Source of the DNA: DAISJI01 sp964559835
GTDB lineage: Bacteria > Acidobacteriota > Terriglobia > Terriglobales > Acidobacteriaceae
Length of the DNA: 64,000 nt
Direction: 5' to 3'
Assembly (NCBI GenBank): GCA_964559835.1
Contig: CAZLJE010000012.1
Coordinates: 1 to 64,000 of the forward strand
Shown: piece by piece, positions 36,276-45,100 of the stretch
Position numbering within the stretch: position 1 is the first letter of the stretch
Layout of the letters: the number at the start of each line of letters is the position of its first letter
The notes under the pieces: model-generated
The model's input: the letters and a program-made list of their open reading frames with translations, nothing else
Told to the model about the DNA's origin: nothing
Databases searched by the model: none
Made by a program: the position numbers and the translations under genes

Positions 36276-36702
36276 AGGCAGTTGTCAGTTGCCAGTCACC
36301 AGCCCGGAGGAATGCTTCGGTGATGTTACAAAGAGGTAAACCTTAGAGTCCCAGGAGACCCCCTCCCCCCTTATCCCAGAGTCCCACAAAAAAGCCGCGA
36401 AAAACGAAGATATCCCAGAGGCGTCCCAATGGGAAAACGCCGGAGGATGGCTGCCCGGACCGAGGCGACGAAGTTGTCAAAGAACGCAATAGCGGGATAA
36501 AAGACAAAAATCCCGGCACGCTTGTGCGCGCCAGACCAGAATAGGCGCGGGGCGGGAGCCTGTCTGTGATGGCTGTTACGGAGGAGTGTGACAAGGCGGG
36601 AGAATGCTCCGACGCAACCGTAGCGGTTGCCCCGCTGCCTGTAACGGTTCAGTTATTCAGATCTGGATCAAGTCATGAAAAGCCGATATCCTGGCCGGCC
36701 CG

Positions 36703-38707
36703 ATGCCCGCCTATTACCGCACCTCCGTCAGTGATTTCATCTGCTTAAGAGAAGAGGACTATCTCCAGCGGCTCATGGCTGGCTATGAGTCCGATCGGTA
36801 CCATGAATTCAAAATGCTTCAATACGAGGCATGGCGCGGTCAGTATCTCTGCCTCAAGTCAGCCCTCACATCTCAGGAGCTTTCTCGATTCAATTTGCCA
36901 GAATGGTCCATTCTTGGAGAGTTTCCTATTCCAAGGCGAATGGGCCGAATTGATAATGTCCTGCTAATCGGTGATGCAGTCGCTGTGCTGGAATTTAAAG
37001 GAGAATCCGTCGATAGCGCTGCTGTGACGCAGGTGACTGACTACGCTCTTGATTTGGCATATTTCCATCGACCAAGTCAGGGGAAGGCAATCTACCCAAT
37101 TGTTGTCGGCGGCGCTAGGAGCCGAAGGCATGAGCGACAAGCAACTTTTCCAGATGACGTGAAAGGTGTTCGGGTAATCGCGCCGGGAGACCTGCAGTTG
37201 GTAATTAGCGAGATTGCCTCACGTCACGGTAGGTCACCACAGATTCGTGGACGTGACTGGGACGAAGGCGACTATTTCCCTGTTCCTACCATCATCGAAG
37301 CTGCCGTGGGAATGTTTCATGAGATGCAGGTCGACGATATCGCCCACGCCGATATTGAGCCCAAGAATTTGGGACGCACAGTTGACGCTATCCGAAGAAT
37401 TATCGTTACTGCCGCAGAACAACACGAAAAGGTCGCCATATTCGTCACGGGAGTTCCCGGTGCAGGCAAAACTCTTGCAGGATTAAAACTCGTGCACGAC
37501 AACGACATCCGAAACGAGACCAAGTCCGAGATTGCATTCTTGTCAGGAAATGGGCCATTGGTAAATATTCTTCGTGGCGCTTTGGCGCTTGAGCGAAGGC
37601 GTCGGAAGCGAATGTCTGCGAAGTTGGCAACGCGTGACCCGAAGACACTGATCCAGAGCGTCTATTCATTCAAGAACGGGGAGTGGCTCAGATCAAAGCC
37701 CCCGGTAGAACACGCATTGGTGTTCGACGAGGCGCAACGTGCGTGGGATGAAAAGCGCAACGTCAAAAAGCTGAAGAGCGACCCAAGTGATCCGAAAAGC
37801 TGCAGCTTTTCCGAGCCAGGACTCATTCTCCACATTCTCAATCGGCACGAGGATTGGGCTGCGTTGGTGTGCCTCGTAGGTGGCGGTCAGGAAATTCATA
37901 CTGGGGAAGCTGGTCTGGAGGAGTGGGGCAGGGCGTTGGAACTGCATTTCGACAAATGGAAGATATTTGCTTCACCAAATGCATTGCACGGAGATTCATC
38001 CGGCACTCGGCTGACTCTTTTCGGGGATCGAAAATCAAGGGCCAGAGAAGTGCACGTAGATGAAGATCTCCACCTCGATAATCCGACCCGTCAATTTCGT
38101 GGCAAAACAATAGCATTGTGGACCGAGAGCCTCCTGAGCGGAGATTCTATGTCTGCGAGTTCCACGCTGAGAAATTCAGCCGAGTACCCCGTCGCAATTA
38201 CGCGCTCTATTGCGACCGCAAAGGATTGGCTGAAGACTCGGCGCTCGCGGTTCAGAACGCTATGGATTGGCAGCGTCTTCGGGTGCAAAGCGACTTAGAG
38301 CACACGGCATTCATCTGCCCGGTCCCAAGGAGCCTGCGGAACACTGGTTTCTAGCGGGAAAAGGAGATGTGCGTTCATCGTTCCAACTTGAATCGGCGGC
38401 GACCGAATTCCAAATTCAGGGTTTAGAGGTGGATTTTGCGGCGGTCTGTTGGGGCGGCGATTTTCTCGTTAGCGAAAAAGGAGATTGGGAATTAAAGGAA
38501 TTCAAGGGCACGAAGTGGGGAAGCATTAAGAACAGCGTACGCCGAGCATATGCGCTCAACACTTACCGCGTGCTTTTGACCCGCGCGCGACAGGGGATGG
38601 TGCTGTACGTACCACTCGGAATCCCGGGCGATCCAACAACCACAGGGGAAGGTTTCGATCGAACTGCGGACTTTCTTCGTCACTGTGGAGTTGTTGACCT
38701 CGATTGA
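36703..38707 (+). pseudogene. PD-(D/E)XK-like nuclease plus DUF2075 (Schlafen-type) helicase, frameshifted
   Basis: About 667 residues over two frames. The N-terminus (MPAYYRTSVSDFICLREED) leads to a nuclease-like core, RIDNVLLIGDAVAVLEFKGES, with the D...ExK pattern. The P-loop ATPase follows: VTGVPGAGKTLAGLKL (Walker A) and HALVFDEAQRAWDEKR (Walker B). The first frame runs to ATAKDWLKTRR near 38245. Homologous sequence then resumes in the +1 frame from YGLAASSGAKRLRAHG (38261) through ATEFQIQGLEVDF and NTYRVLLTRARQGM to 38707. One inserted or lost base between about 38245 and 38260 explains it. GC content (~50%) is well below the neighbours, suggesting horizontal transfer; such proteins often occur in defence islands. 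Confidence 0.8.
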
Positions 38708-39231
38708 GGTGCGAATAAGTTGGGTTTGTTCGGATATCGCTGCGTGAGTTTGAATGCGGGGTACGTGCTCGTGTTTTCCCATACCGCATGGAGCAGCATG
38801 TCCGTGTCCTCTTCAGTCATTCCGACCCAACAGTCGCAGCCGTAGCGCGTCTCGTGTTGCTCATCGCAATTGTCAGCGCCGTAGCTTTGCGCGTACAGGA
38901 AGTAGTTGAAATGAGGTGTGTCGAGTTCCGGGCCATGATTCAGCAGATATGAGCGGAGTTCCTGTACCGACAGGACGGCTGTTCCGTCGAGCGTGACGGC
39001 TTTGTGGATCTCGGCTTCGGTGCGCGCAAAATCTGCGTCGAGGGATTGGAGGATTCCGACTCCTGATTCGGGTAGAACCAAGTACGGGCGGACGCCTCCG
39101 CCCTTTTTCACGTGTACAAGGAAGCCAGCGGTGGAGGCCTCGGGCACAGAATCGAAGCGCGTTCTACTCACCCGGATATAGTGGCGGCCTTCGTTGTCCA
39201 TTAAAAAGAGCGCGTATTGCGCGTGACGCAT
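38680..39231 (-). CDS. Hypothetical protein, unknown family
   Basis: A 183-residue soluble protein that I do not recognise. It starts RHAQYALFLMDNEGRHYIRVSR and has a Cys/His-containing stretch CDEQHETRYGCDCW near residue 128 that might bind metal. The ATG at 39231 has AGGAA at good spacing, whereas the in-frame GTG at 39237 is too close to it. Its 3' end overlaps the helicase 3' end by 28 bases tail to tail. It is part of the lower-GC accessory stretch. Confidence 0.6.
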   Translation of the reverse strand: MRHAQYALFLMDNEGRHYIRVSRTRFDSVPEASTAGFLVHVKKGGGVRPYLVLPESGVGILQSLDADFARTEAEIHKAVTLDGTAVLSVQELRSYLLNHGPELDTPHFNYFLYAQSYGADNCDEQHETRYGCDCWVGMTEEDTDMLLHAVWENTSTYPAFKLTQRYPNKPNLFAPQSRSTTPQ

Positions 39232-39500
39232 TTCCACTTTCCTACTTCCTAAAAGTCTAGATCGATCGTCAAGCGACGAACTCTGTTAGGGACGCAGCGC
39301 GTTTGTGGGCGATGCAGAGATCCTTCGTCGGACTGACATCCTCCTCAGGATGACATGCTTGAAGAAGCGCGTTTCGCAGGGCTGAAGCACTTTGACTCCG
39401 CTCAGGGCGGGCTCTGCGCCACCCGGTCACCCTGCGCAAAGTCGAGTGCCGACTGACAGGCGGGACGCCTGTGCTACTAAGAAGAGCGAACGAGAAGCGT

Positions 39501-39827
39501 CTAAGCGGCAACGGGGCTGGAACGAACTTTGAGGCGAACGCGTTCGCGCTTTTGCAGGATGGCTACGATCTGGAACAGGTTCCTGGCATTTGGATTTCCA
39601 GCGGCACTGAGCATCCGCATCAGACTCTTGGGCGGGCGAGCCATGGCGCGTCCAAGATCGAGAAAACCGATGGTTGCGTTGATCAGGTCGCGAAGAACGG
39701 CCTTCCCGGTATCAACATCGCCGGAGAGGAAACAGTCGACGGCTTCGCGCAGCAGCGCCTTGCGGAAAGCTGCGTCGCGCATTGCGCGTGCCTGAACGGT
39801 GCTCTTGAACTCACGGGTGAGCGCCAT
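39501..39827 (-). CDS. HTH antitoxin-like protein (addiction-module antidote type), orphan
   Basis: A 108-residue protein. GKAVLRDLINATIGFLDLGRAM followed by PPKSLMRMLSAAGNPNARNLFQIVAIL matches the helix-turn-helix of HigA/HI1420-type antidote proteins (the KSLxRML and NP-R--L-FxI pattern). A toxin of about 100 residues would be expected next to it, but none is seen in the ~340 bases upstream or the ~270 downstream. It is therefore either an orphan regulator or the remnant of a toxin-antitoxin pair. Confidence 0.7.
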   Translation of the reverse strand: MALTREFKSTVQARAMRDAAFRKALLREAVDCFLSGDVDTGKAVLRDLINATIGFLDLGRAMARPPKSLMRMLSAAGNPNARNLFQIVAILQKRERVRLKVRSSPVAA

Positions 39828-40166
39828 GACGGGTCAGAGCAGATGGTAACATATATGTGACTAGTAATCAGCGGCCTATCGCTGCTACATCCGCATTCCT
39901 GCAACGATGCATATGAAAACACAAGGTCCCTCGACTCGGGCTGAAGCCCTCGCTCGGGATGACTAAAGTAGGAGCGGCTTGTGTCCGCAGAGCTAAAGCT
40001 CTGCGCCACCCGGCTTCCTGCCCAGCGGCTAAAGCCGCAGTGTCGATGCCGAAAATCGGCACGGCTAAAGCCGTGCCCTGATACTGGCACCCGCGCTATA
40101 CTTTCCCGTTTATCCTATCGTCATTGTTCTACATAGCTGCCTGCGGGCGGCGGAAGAGAGGAAGTC
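39828..40166. other. 340-bp region rich in TAAA-loop hairpins
   Basis: No gene is seen. It holds the three hairpins at 39987-40077 and phrases such as TCGACTCGGGCTGAAGCCC. It serves as the promoter region of the M20 peptidase and the antitoxin-like gene. Confidence 0.6.
39987..40077. repeat. Three hairpins with fixed TAAA loop and covarying stems
   Basis: GCAGAGC-TAAA-GCTCTGC (39987-40004), GCGGC-TAAA-GCCGC (40025-40038) and GGCACGGC-TAAA-GCCGTGCC (40058-40077). The loop and closing GC pairs are constant, while outer stem pairs change in a compensated way. Confidence 0.88.
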
Positions 40167-41570
40167 ATGGCCACGGCCACTGCATCTCCAGCCCTTGATT
40201 ACGCACGTCAGAACCAGAAGCGATTCCTCGAAGAGCTGAAAGACCTCCTAAGGATCCCCAGCGTTTCGACCCTGGAAGAGCACAATCCCGACATCCAGAA
40301 GGCGGCCGAGATGTGCGCCAACGACCTGAAGAAGATCGGGTTCGAGCACGTCGAGATCATCCCGCAGGCGACCAGCGAGCGTCCGAACGCGCATCCGCTG
40401 GTCTATGCCGACTGGCTGCACGCGACCGGGAAGCCGACGGTGCTGTGCTACGCGCACTACGACGTCCAGCCGGCCGAGCCGCTGGACGAGTGGAAGAGCC
40501 CGCCGTTCGAGCCGACCGAGCGCAACAACAACATCTATGCGCGCGGCGCGGTCGACGACAAAGGCCAGCTCTGGATGCAGATGAAGGCATTCGAGTCGCT
40601 GATGAAGACGGGCGGCGGCAAACTGCCGGTGAACGTCCGCGTGATCCTGGAAGGCGAGGAGGAGGTCGGAGGCGAGTCGATCGCGGAGTTCGTGCGCAAG
40701 CACGGCGATCGTCTGAAGGCGGACTTCGCGCTGGTGTGCGATACGGAGCTGTTCGCGCCCGACCTGCCGACGTTGTGTGTCGGGCTGCGCGGCCTGGTGT
40801 ACACCGAGATCGAAGCACAGGGCGCGTCGACCGACCTGCACTCGGGCATCTATGGCGGCGCGGCGCCGAACCCGCTGTTCGCGCTGGTGGAGATCATCAG
40901 CAAGCTGAAAGACAAGGACGGCAAGATCCTGATCCCCGGCTTTTACGATGACGTGCAGGCGCCGACCCAGGCGGAACTGGACGCGTGGAAGAAGCTGCCG
41001 TTCGACGAAGAGCACTATCGCAAGACGGAAGTCGGCAGCGACGTGCTGACGGGCGAACCGGGATATTCGGTGCTGTATCGCACGTGGGCGCGTCCGACAC
41101 TGGAGGTCCACGGCATGCCGGGCGGATTCGTCGGGCAAGGCGCCAAGACAGTGATCCCGGCACGGGCGTCGGCGAAGGTGTCAATGCGGCTGGTACCGAA
41201 GATGGACCCGGACAAGATCCTGAAGAGCTACATGGATTTCGTGAAGGCGAACACGCCCAAGGGCATCAAGGTGAACATCAAGGTGCACTCCAAGGGCGAG
41301 CCGATCGTGGTGTCGACCGACAACAAGTTCATCCACGCGTCGACGGAAGCGATGAAGGAGATCTTCGGGAAAGAGACTGTGTATATCCGCTCGGGCGGGT
41401 CGATCCCGATTGTGGCAGACTTTGCCAACGAGCTGAAGATACCGACGGTGATGATGGGCTTCGGGCTGCCGGACGACAACCTGCACGCGCCCAACGAGAA
41501 GTTCCACATCCCGAATTTCTATCGCGGGATCGAGAGCATCATCCGGTTCTTTCAGTTGATCGGGCAGTAA
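40167..41570 (+). CDS. M20 family metallodipeptidase
   Basis: A 467-residue cytosolic zinc peptidase of the M20 (CNDP/DapE-like) family that cleaves dipeptides. Metal and catalytic motifs are CYAHYDVQP (His, Asp), ARGAVDDKGQ (bridging Asp), LEGEEEVGG (catalytic Glu and metal Glu) and VCDTE, with the dimerisation domain from about residue 215 (GLRGLVYTEIEAQG). The C-terminal LPDDNLHAPNEKF contains the last His ligand. Together with the two S46 peptidases it supports peptide use. A heptad array begins three bases after the stop. Confidence 0.92.
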   Translation: MATATASPALDYARQNQKRFLEELKDLLRIPSVSTLEEHNPDIQKAAEMCANDLKKIGFEHVEIIPQATSERPNAHPLVYADWLHATGKPTVLCYAHYDVQPAEPLDEWKSPPFEPTERNNNIYARGAVDDKGQLWMQMKAFESLMKTGGGKLPVNVRVILEGEEEVGGESIAEFVRKHGDRLKADFALVCDTELFAPDLPTLCVGLRGLVYTEIEAQGASTDLHSGIYGGAAPNPLFALVEIISKLKDKDGKILIPGFYDDVQAPTQAELDAWKKLPFDEEHYRKTEVGSDVLTGEPGYSVLYRTWARPTLEVHGMPGGFVGQGAKTVIPARASAKVSMRLVPKMDPDKILKSYMDFVKANTPKGIKVNIKVHSKGEPIVVSTDNKFIHASTEAMKEIFGKETVYIRSGGSIPIVADFANELKIPTVMMGFGLPDDNLHAPNEKFHIPNFYRGIESIIRFFQLIGQ

Positions 41571-41573
41571 AAC

Positions 41574-41608
41574 CAGTTGTAAGTTGTAGGTTGTAAGTTG
41601 GAAGTTGG
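41574..41608. repeat. Heptad array (AAGTTGT)
   Basis: Units CAGTTGT, AAGTTGT, AGGTTGT, AAGTTGG, AAGTTGG just after the M20 stop. TAA or TAG occurs at 41580, 41587 and 41594, one in each frame. Confidence 0.88.
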
Positions 41609-41610
41609 AA

Positions 41611-41639
41611 CCCACCCTAGCAAAACCAGCTAGGGTGGG
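41611..41639. repeat. CCCACCCTAGC hairpin, copy 1
   Basis: CCCACCCTAGC (41611-41621) and GCTAGGGTGGG (41629-41639) around AAAACCA. It directly follows the heptad array and may terminate M20 transcription. Confidence 0.82.
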
Positions 41640-41970
41640 CCATCCGCAATTCCTGCCCTGTGGAAAAGTGGAAAAGCGTCTTGGAGCCGCATAAATATTG
41701 ACTTTCGAGCAAGTCGAGAGTAGAGTTTGAGTGCTCTCGCAGTTCTCCCCGCCCTCTATTTTCCCCGCCATTATTGGACTGTACCGTCGTGGAACGTCCG
41801 TCTGCTGCATTCATGGTGCGACAGGCGGGGTAGCCGCGCATCTGGCCACAATATATGGGGTTTAATGTCTTGACGCCTGCTGGCAACGAAGCTAAAGTTT
41901 GTTCACTTGTTAGTTGCTGTGCGGCGTCGACTCCCAGCCGGATGCGCCGCGGATGAGATTGGGGTGACTC

Positions 41971-42049
41971 CCCACCCTAGCAAAAGAGGCTAGGGTGGGC
42001 CACCCATTGAAAGTGTTGGGTCCCACCCTTCCAACAGCAGTCAGGGTGG
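41971..42049. repeat. CCCACCCTAGC hairpin copy 2 and a related degenerate copy
   Basis: CCCACCCTAGC (41971-41981) pairs with 41989-41999 around AAAAGAG; the stem is identical to the copy at 41611 but the loop differs. A related pair, CCCACCCT and AGGGTGGG, follows at about 42022-42049. Confidence 0.8.
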
Positions 42050-42100
42050 GGCACCCAGTACAAGACACGATCCGCGCGGACAGTTCAGAAGGAGCAGGCG

Positions 42101-45100
42101 TTGTTACAGCTTAAGAAGCTACAAATCCTCGGATTCAAGTCCTTCTGCGATCGCACCGAACTGAAGTTCCACGGCGAGGGCATAGCGGCCATCGTCGGGC
42201 CGAACGGGTGCGGCAAATCGAACATCGGAGACGCCATCGCCTGGGTACTGGGCGAGCAATCAGCGCGCATCCTGCGCGGCACGAAGATGGAGGACGTCAT
42301 CTTTGCGGGTACGCGCGACCGCAAGGCGACAGGTATGGCCGAGGTGTCGCTGACGCTCGTGGACCCCGGGGTCTACGACGGGAAGGTGCCCGAGGAGCCG
42401 GAGATAGAAATCGAGAACGAAATGCCCGGCGACGATTGGGACGAGGCGGCAGTCCGGACACAGGCGGCGAATGAGACGGAAGAGTATCTGGCGGAAGTGC
42501 AGCCCAGCCAGAAATTTGAAGTTCCGGTAAAAGAAGTGGTCGGTGATCAGTGCTCGGAAGTGGTCAGTGATCAGTGCTCAGCGATCAGCGGGGCGGACCA
42601 AAATGCTGGAATGACCGAGGCCGGTGTCGCTACTCCAGAGGCGACAGTCGGCGGCACGGAACCCGAAGGCCAAACTCCTGAACACCGATCACTGACTACT
42701 GAGCACTCGCCGCAAGGACATCCTGCGGTCGTACTGAAAATTCGTCGCCGGAAATTCAAGCAGACGTTCAAGGCGGGCGAGATCCACGTCACGCGGCGGC
42801 TGTTCCGGTCGGGAGATAGCGAATACCTGCTGAATGGGAAGCTGTGCCGGCTGCGCGACATCCAGGACATCTTCATGGGCACGGGGCTGGGGCCGGAGTC
42901 GTACGCGATCATCGAGCAGGGCAGGATCGGGCAGATCCTGAGCTCGAAACCGACCGACCGGCGGGCCATCATCGAGGAAGCCGCGGGCATCACCAAGTTC
43001 AAGACGAAGAAGCGGCTGGCGGAAGCGCGCCTGGAAGAGGCGAAGCTGAACCTGTCGCGCATCAACGACATTTTTGAGGAAGTCACGCGGCAGGTGAATT
43101 CGCTGAAGCGGCAGGCGTCGAAGGCGGAGCGCTACGGGCGTTTGCGCGATGAGATGCGCGGAAAGTTGCGCGTCGTGCTCGCCAGCAAGATCGCCGCGAT
43201 GCGCCTGGAGGCCGAGGGGCTCGAGGCGATGCTGCAGCACCTGACCGAAGACCTGCACGTGAAGGCCGAGGCAGTGCGTGCGCTGGAGGCCGAGCAGGCG
43301 GGAATGATGCAGCGCGGATACGCGATCGAAGACGAATCGCGGCAAGCGCGCGAGTCCATGACGGCAATCACGCGCGAGTCGGACCGGGCGACGTCGCGGC
43401 AGGCGGCGAACGTCGAGCGCTGCAACGAGCTGGGAATCCGCTCGGAAGCGGCGGTGGCGGAGATCGCGCAGACGCAATCCAAGTTGCAAGTGCTGACGGG
43501 CGAGCGCGAGACGCATCAGCAGGACGTGGATTCGGCGGCCGACCATCTGACGGCGGCACAGGCGGAAGCTACCGCGCGCCAGGAAGAAGCGCGCACGGCG
43601 GCCGTAGCGCTGGCGGAGGTCGAGCGGCAGCAGGAGCAACGGCGCGCGGCGATCATGGAGGCGGTGAGCGCGACGTCGGATGTGCGCAACCGCATCGCGC
43701 GGGCGCAGGAGCGCATTACCGGGCTGGAGAGGGAACTGCGGCGCCTGACGGGCGAGTTGGAATCGGGGCGCACGCAGATCGAGACCTTCGGCGGACAGCG
43801 CGGGCAGATCGCCATCGAGTTCGAAACGTCATCCCAAAAGGCGGCAGGTCTGACCGAGCAGATCACGGCGACGCGGACGTCGCTCGGGCAGAAGCGCGCG
43901 GAGGAGACCGTATCGAAGAAGCGGCTGGATACCCTGCGTGCCGAGTATGCGACGGCGCTGGGCAAGAAAGGGTCGCTCGAGGCCGTTATTGCAGAGCATG
44001 GATATTCGACGGAGTCGGTGCGGCGGCTGTTCCAGTCGGGCGTGATCCGCGATGGGTTCCATCCGGTGGGAGTGCTGGCGGACTTCCTCGAAGTGGATTC
44101 GCGGTACGAGCACGTGGTGGAAGATTTCCTGCGCGACGAACTGAACTATGTCGTCGTGAAGTCCTGGGACGCGGCGGACGAAGGCATGAAGCTGCTGCGC
44201 AGCGATGTGGACGGCCGGGCGACGTTCCTGGTGCATCCGAATGACTCGCAGGCGAGATTCTCGTTCATCCTGGATGAGGCCGCGCACCAGGCGCCGCAGC
44301 GGGATCACGAGGTCCTGCCGCTGAAGAACACCATCCGGGTGCTGAACGGGTTTGGCAAGTCGCTGGAAGTGATCCTGCCGAAGCTGCGCGATGGATACAT
44401 CGTGCCGGAGTCGAATGTCGCGCGCGATCTGGCGCTGGAGAATCCGGACGCGTTCTTCCTGTCGCAATCGGGCGAGTGCTTCCACAACGTGACCGTGACA
44501 GGCGGCAAGCAGCGTGCCGAGGGGCCGTTGTCGATGAAGCGCGAACTGCGCGACGTTATCCGGCACATGGAGGATATCGAGAACACGCTGCGGGAAGAGG
44601 AGCGGGGATGCCTGACCCTGGGCCGCGAGATCCAGGAAATGACGGCGTTGCTGGAGCGCCTGGAGAACGAAAAGCGCGAAGCCGACAAGCAGGCGATGAC
44701 CAGCGGCCACGCTCTGCGGCAGCTGGAGAACGAAGTCGAACGCATCGCCAGACGGGTGGAGACTGCCGAGAGCGAAGTGCGGCACGTCGAGCAGGAGCGC
44801 GCGGCGGTGGAGGCGCAGACCCAGGAATATCAGGCCGAGGCGGCGGTCGCGGAAGACCTCCGGTCCGGATTAGAAGCAGAGGCGGCGGCGGCGCAGGAGA
44901 GCCTGGCCGGGCTGCGGAGCGCGCGCGATCAGGCGGCAGGCGTGGCGTCGGAGATGATGGCGCGGGTGGCCGCGATCGAGGAGCGCAAACGGGCGGCGGT
45001 AGCGGCGTTGGCGCGGCTGGAGGCACAGGTCGCGGACATCACGTCGCGCATGGAGCAGCTCGAGTCGCAGCGGCAGATGGCCATCGCGGAAAAAGCGCAG

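Larger units (their letters stand above)
36049..36702. other. 650-bp region without a clear gene
   Basis: It contains a heptad array (36127-36147), another short heptad run GTTGTCA/GTTGCCA/GTCACCA (36281-36301), a near-perfect 23-bp palindrome (36253-36275) and two ATCCCAGAG phrases (near 36375 and 36411). GC content falls towards the helicase gene. No ORF with family features is seen. Confidence 0.6.
41571..42100. other. 530-bp intergenic region before smc
   Basis: No gene is seen. It contains a heptad array (41574-41608), three CCCACCCT hairpins (41611-42042) and a weak promoter candidate TTGACT (41698-41703) with TAGAGT 17 bases later. AAGGAG at 42089-42094 is the smc ribosome-binding site. 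Confidence 0.6.
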
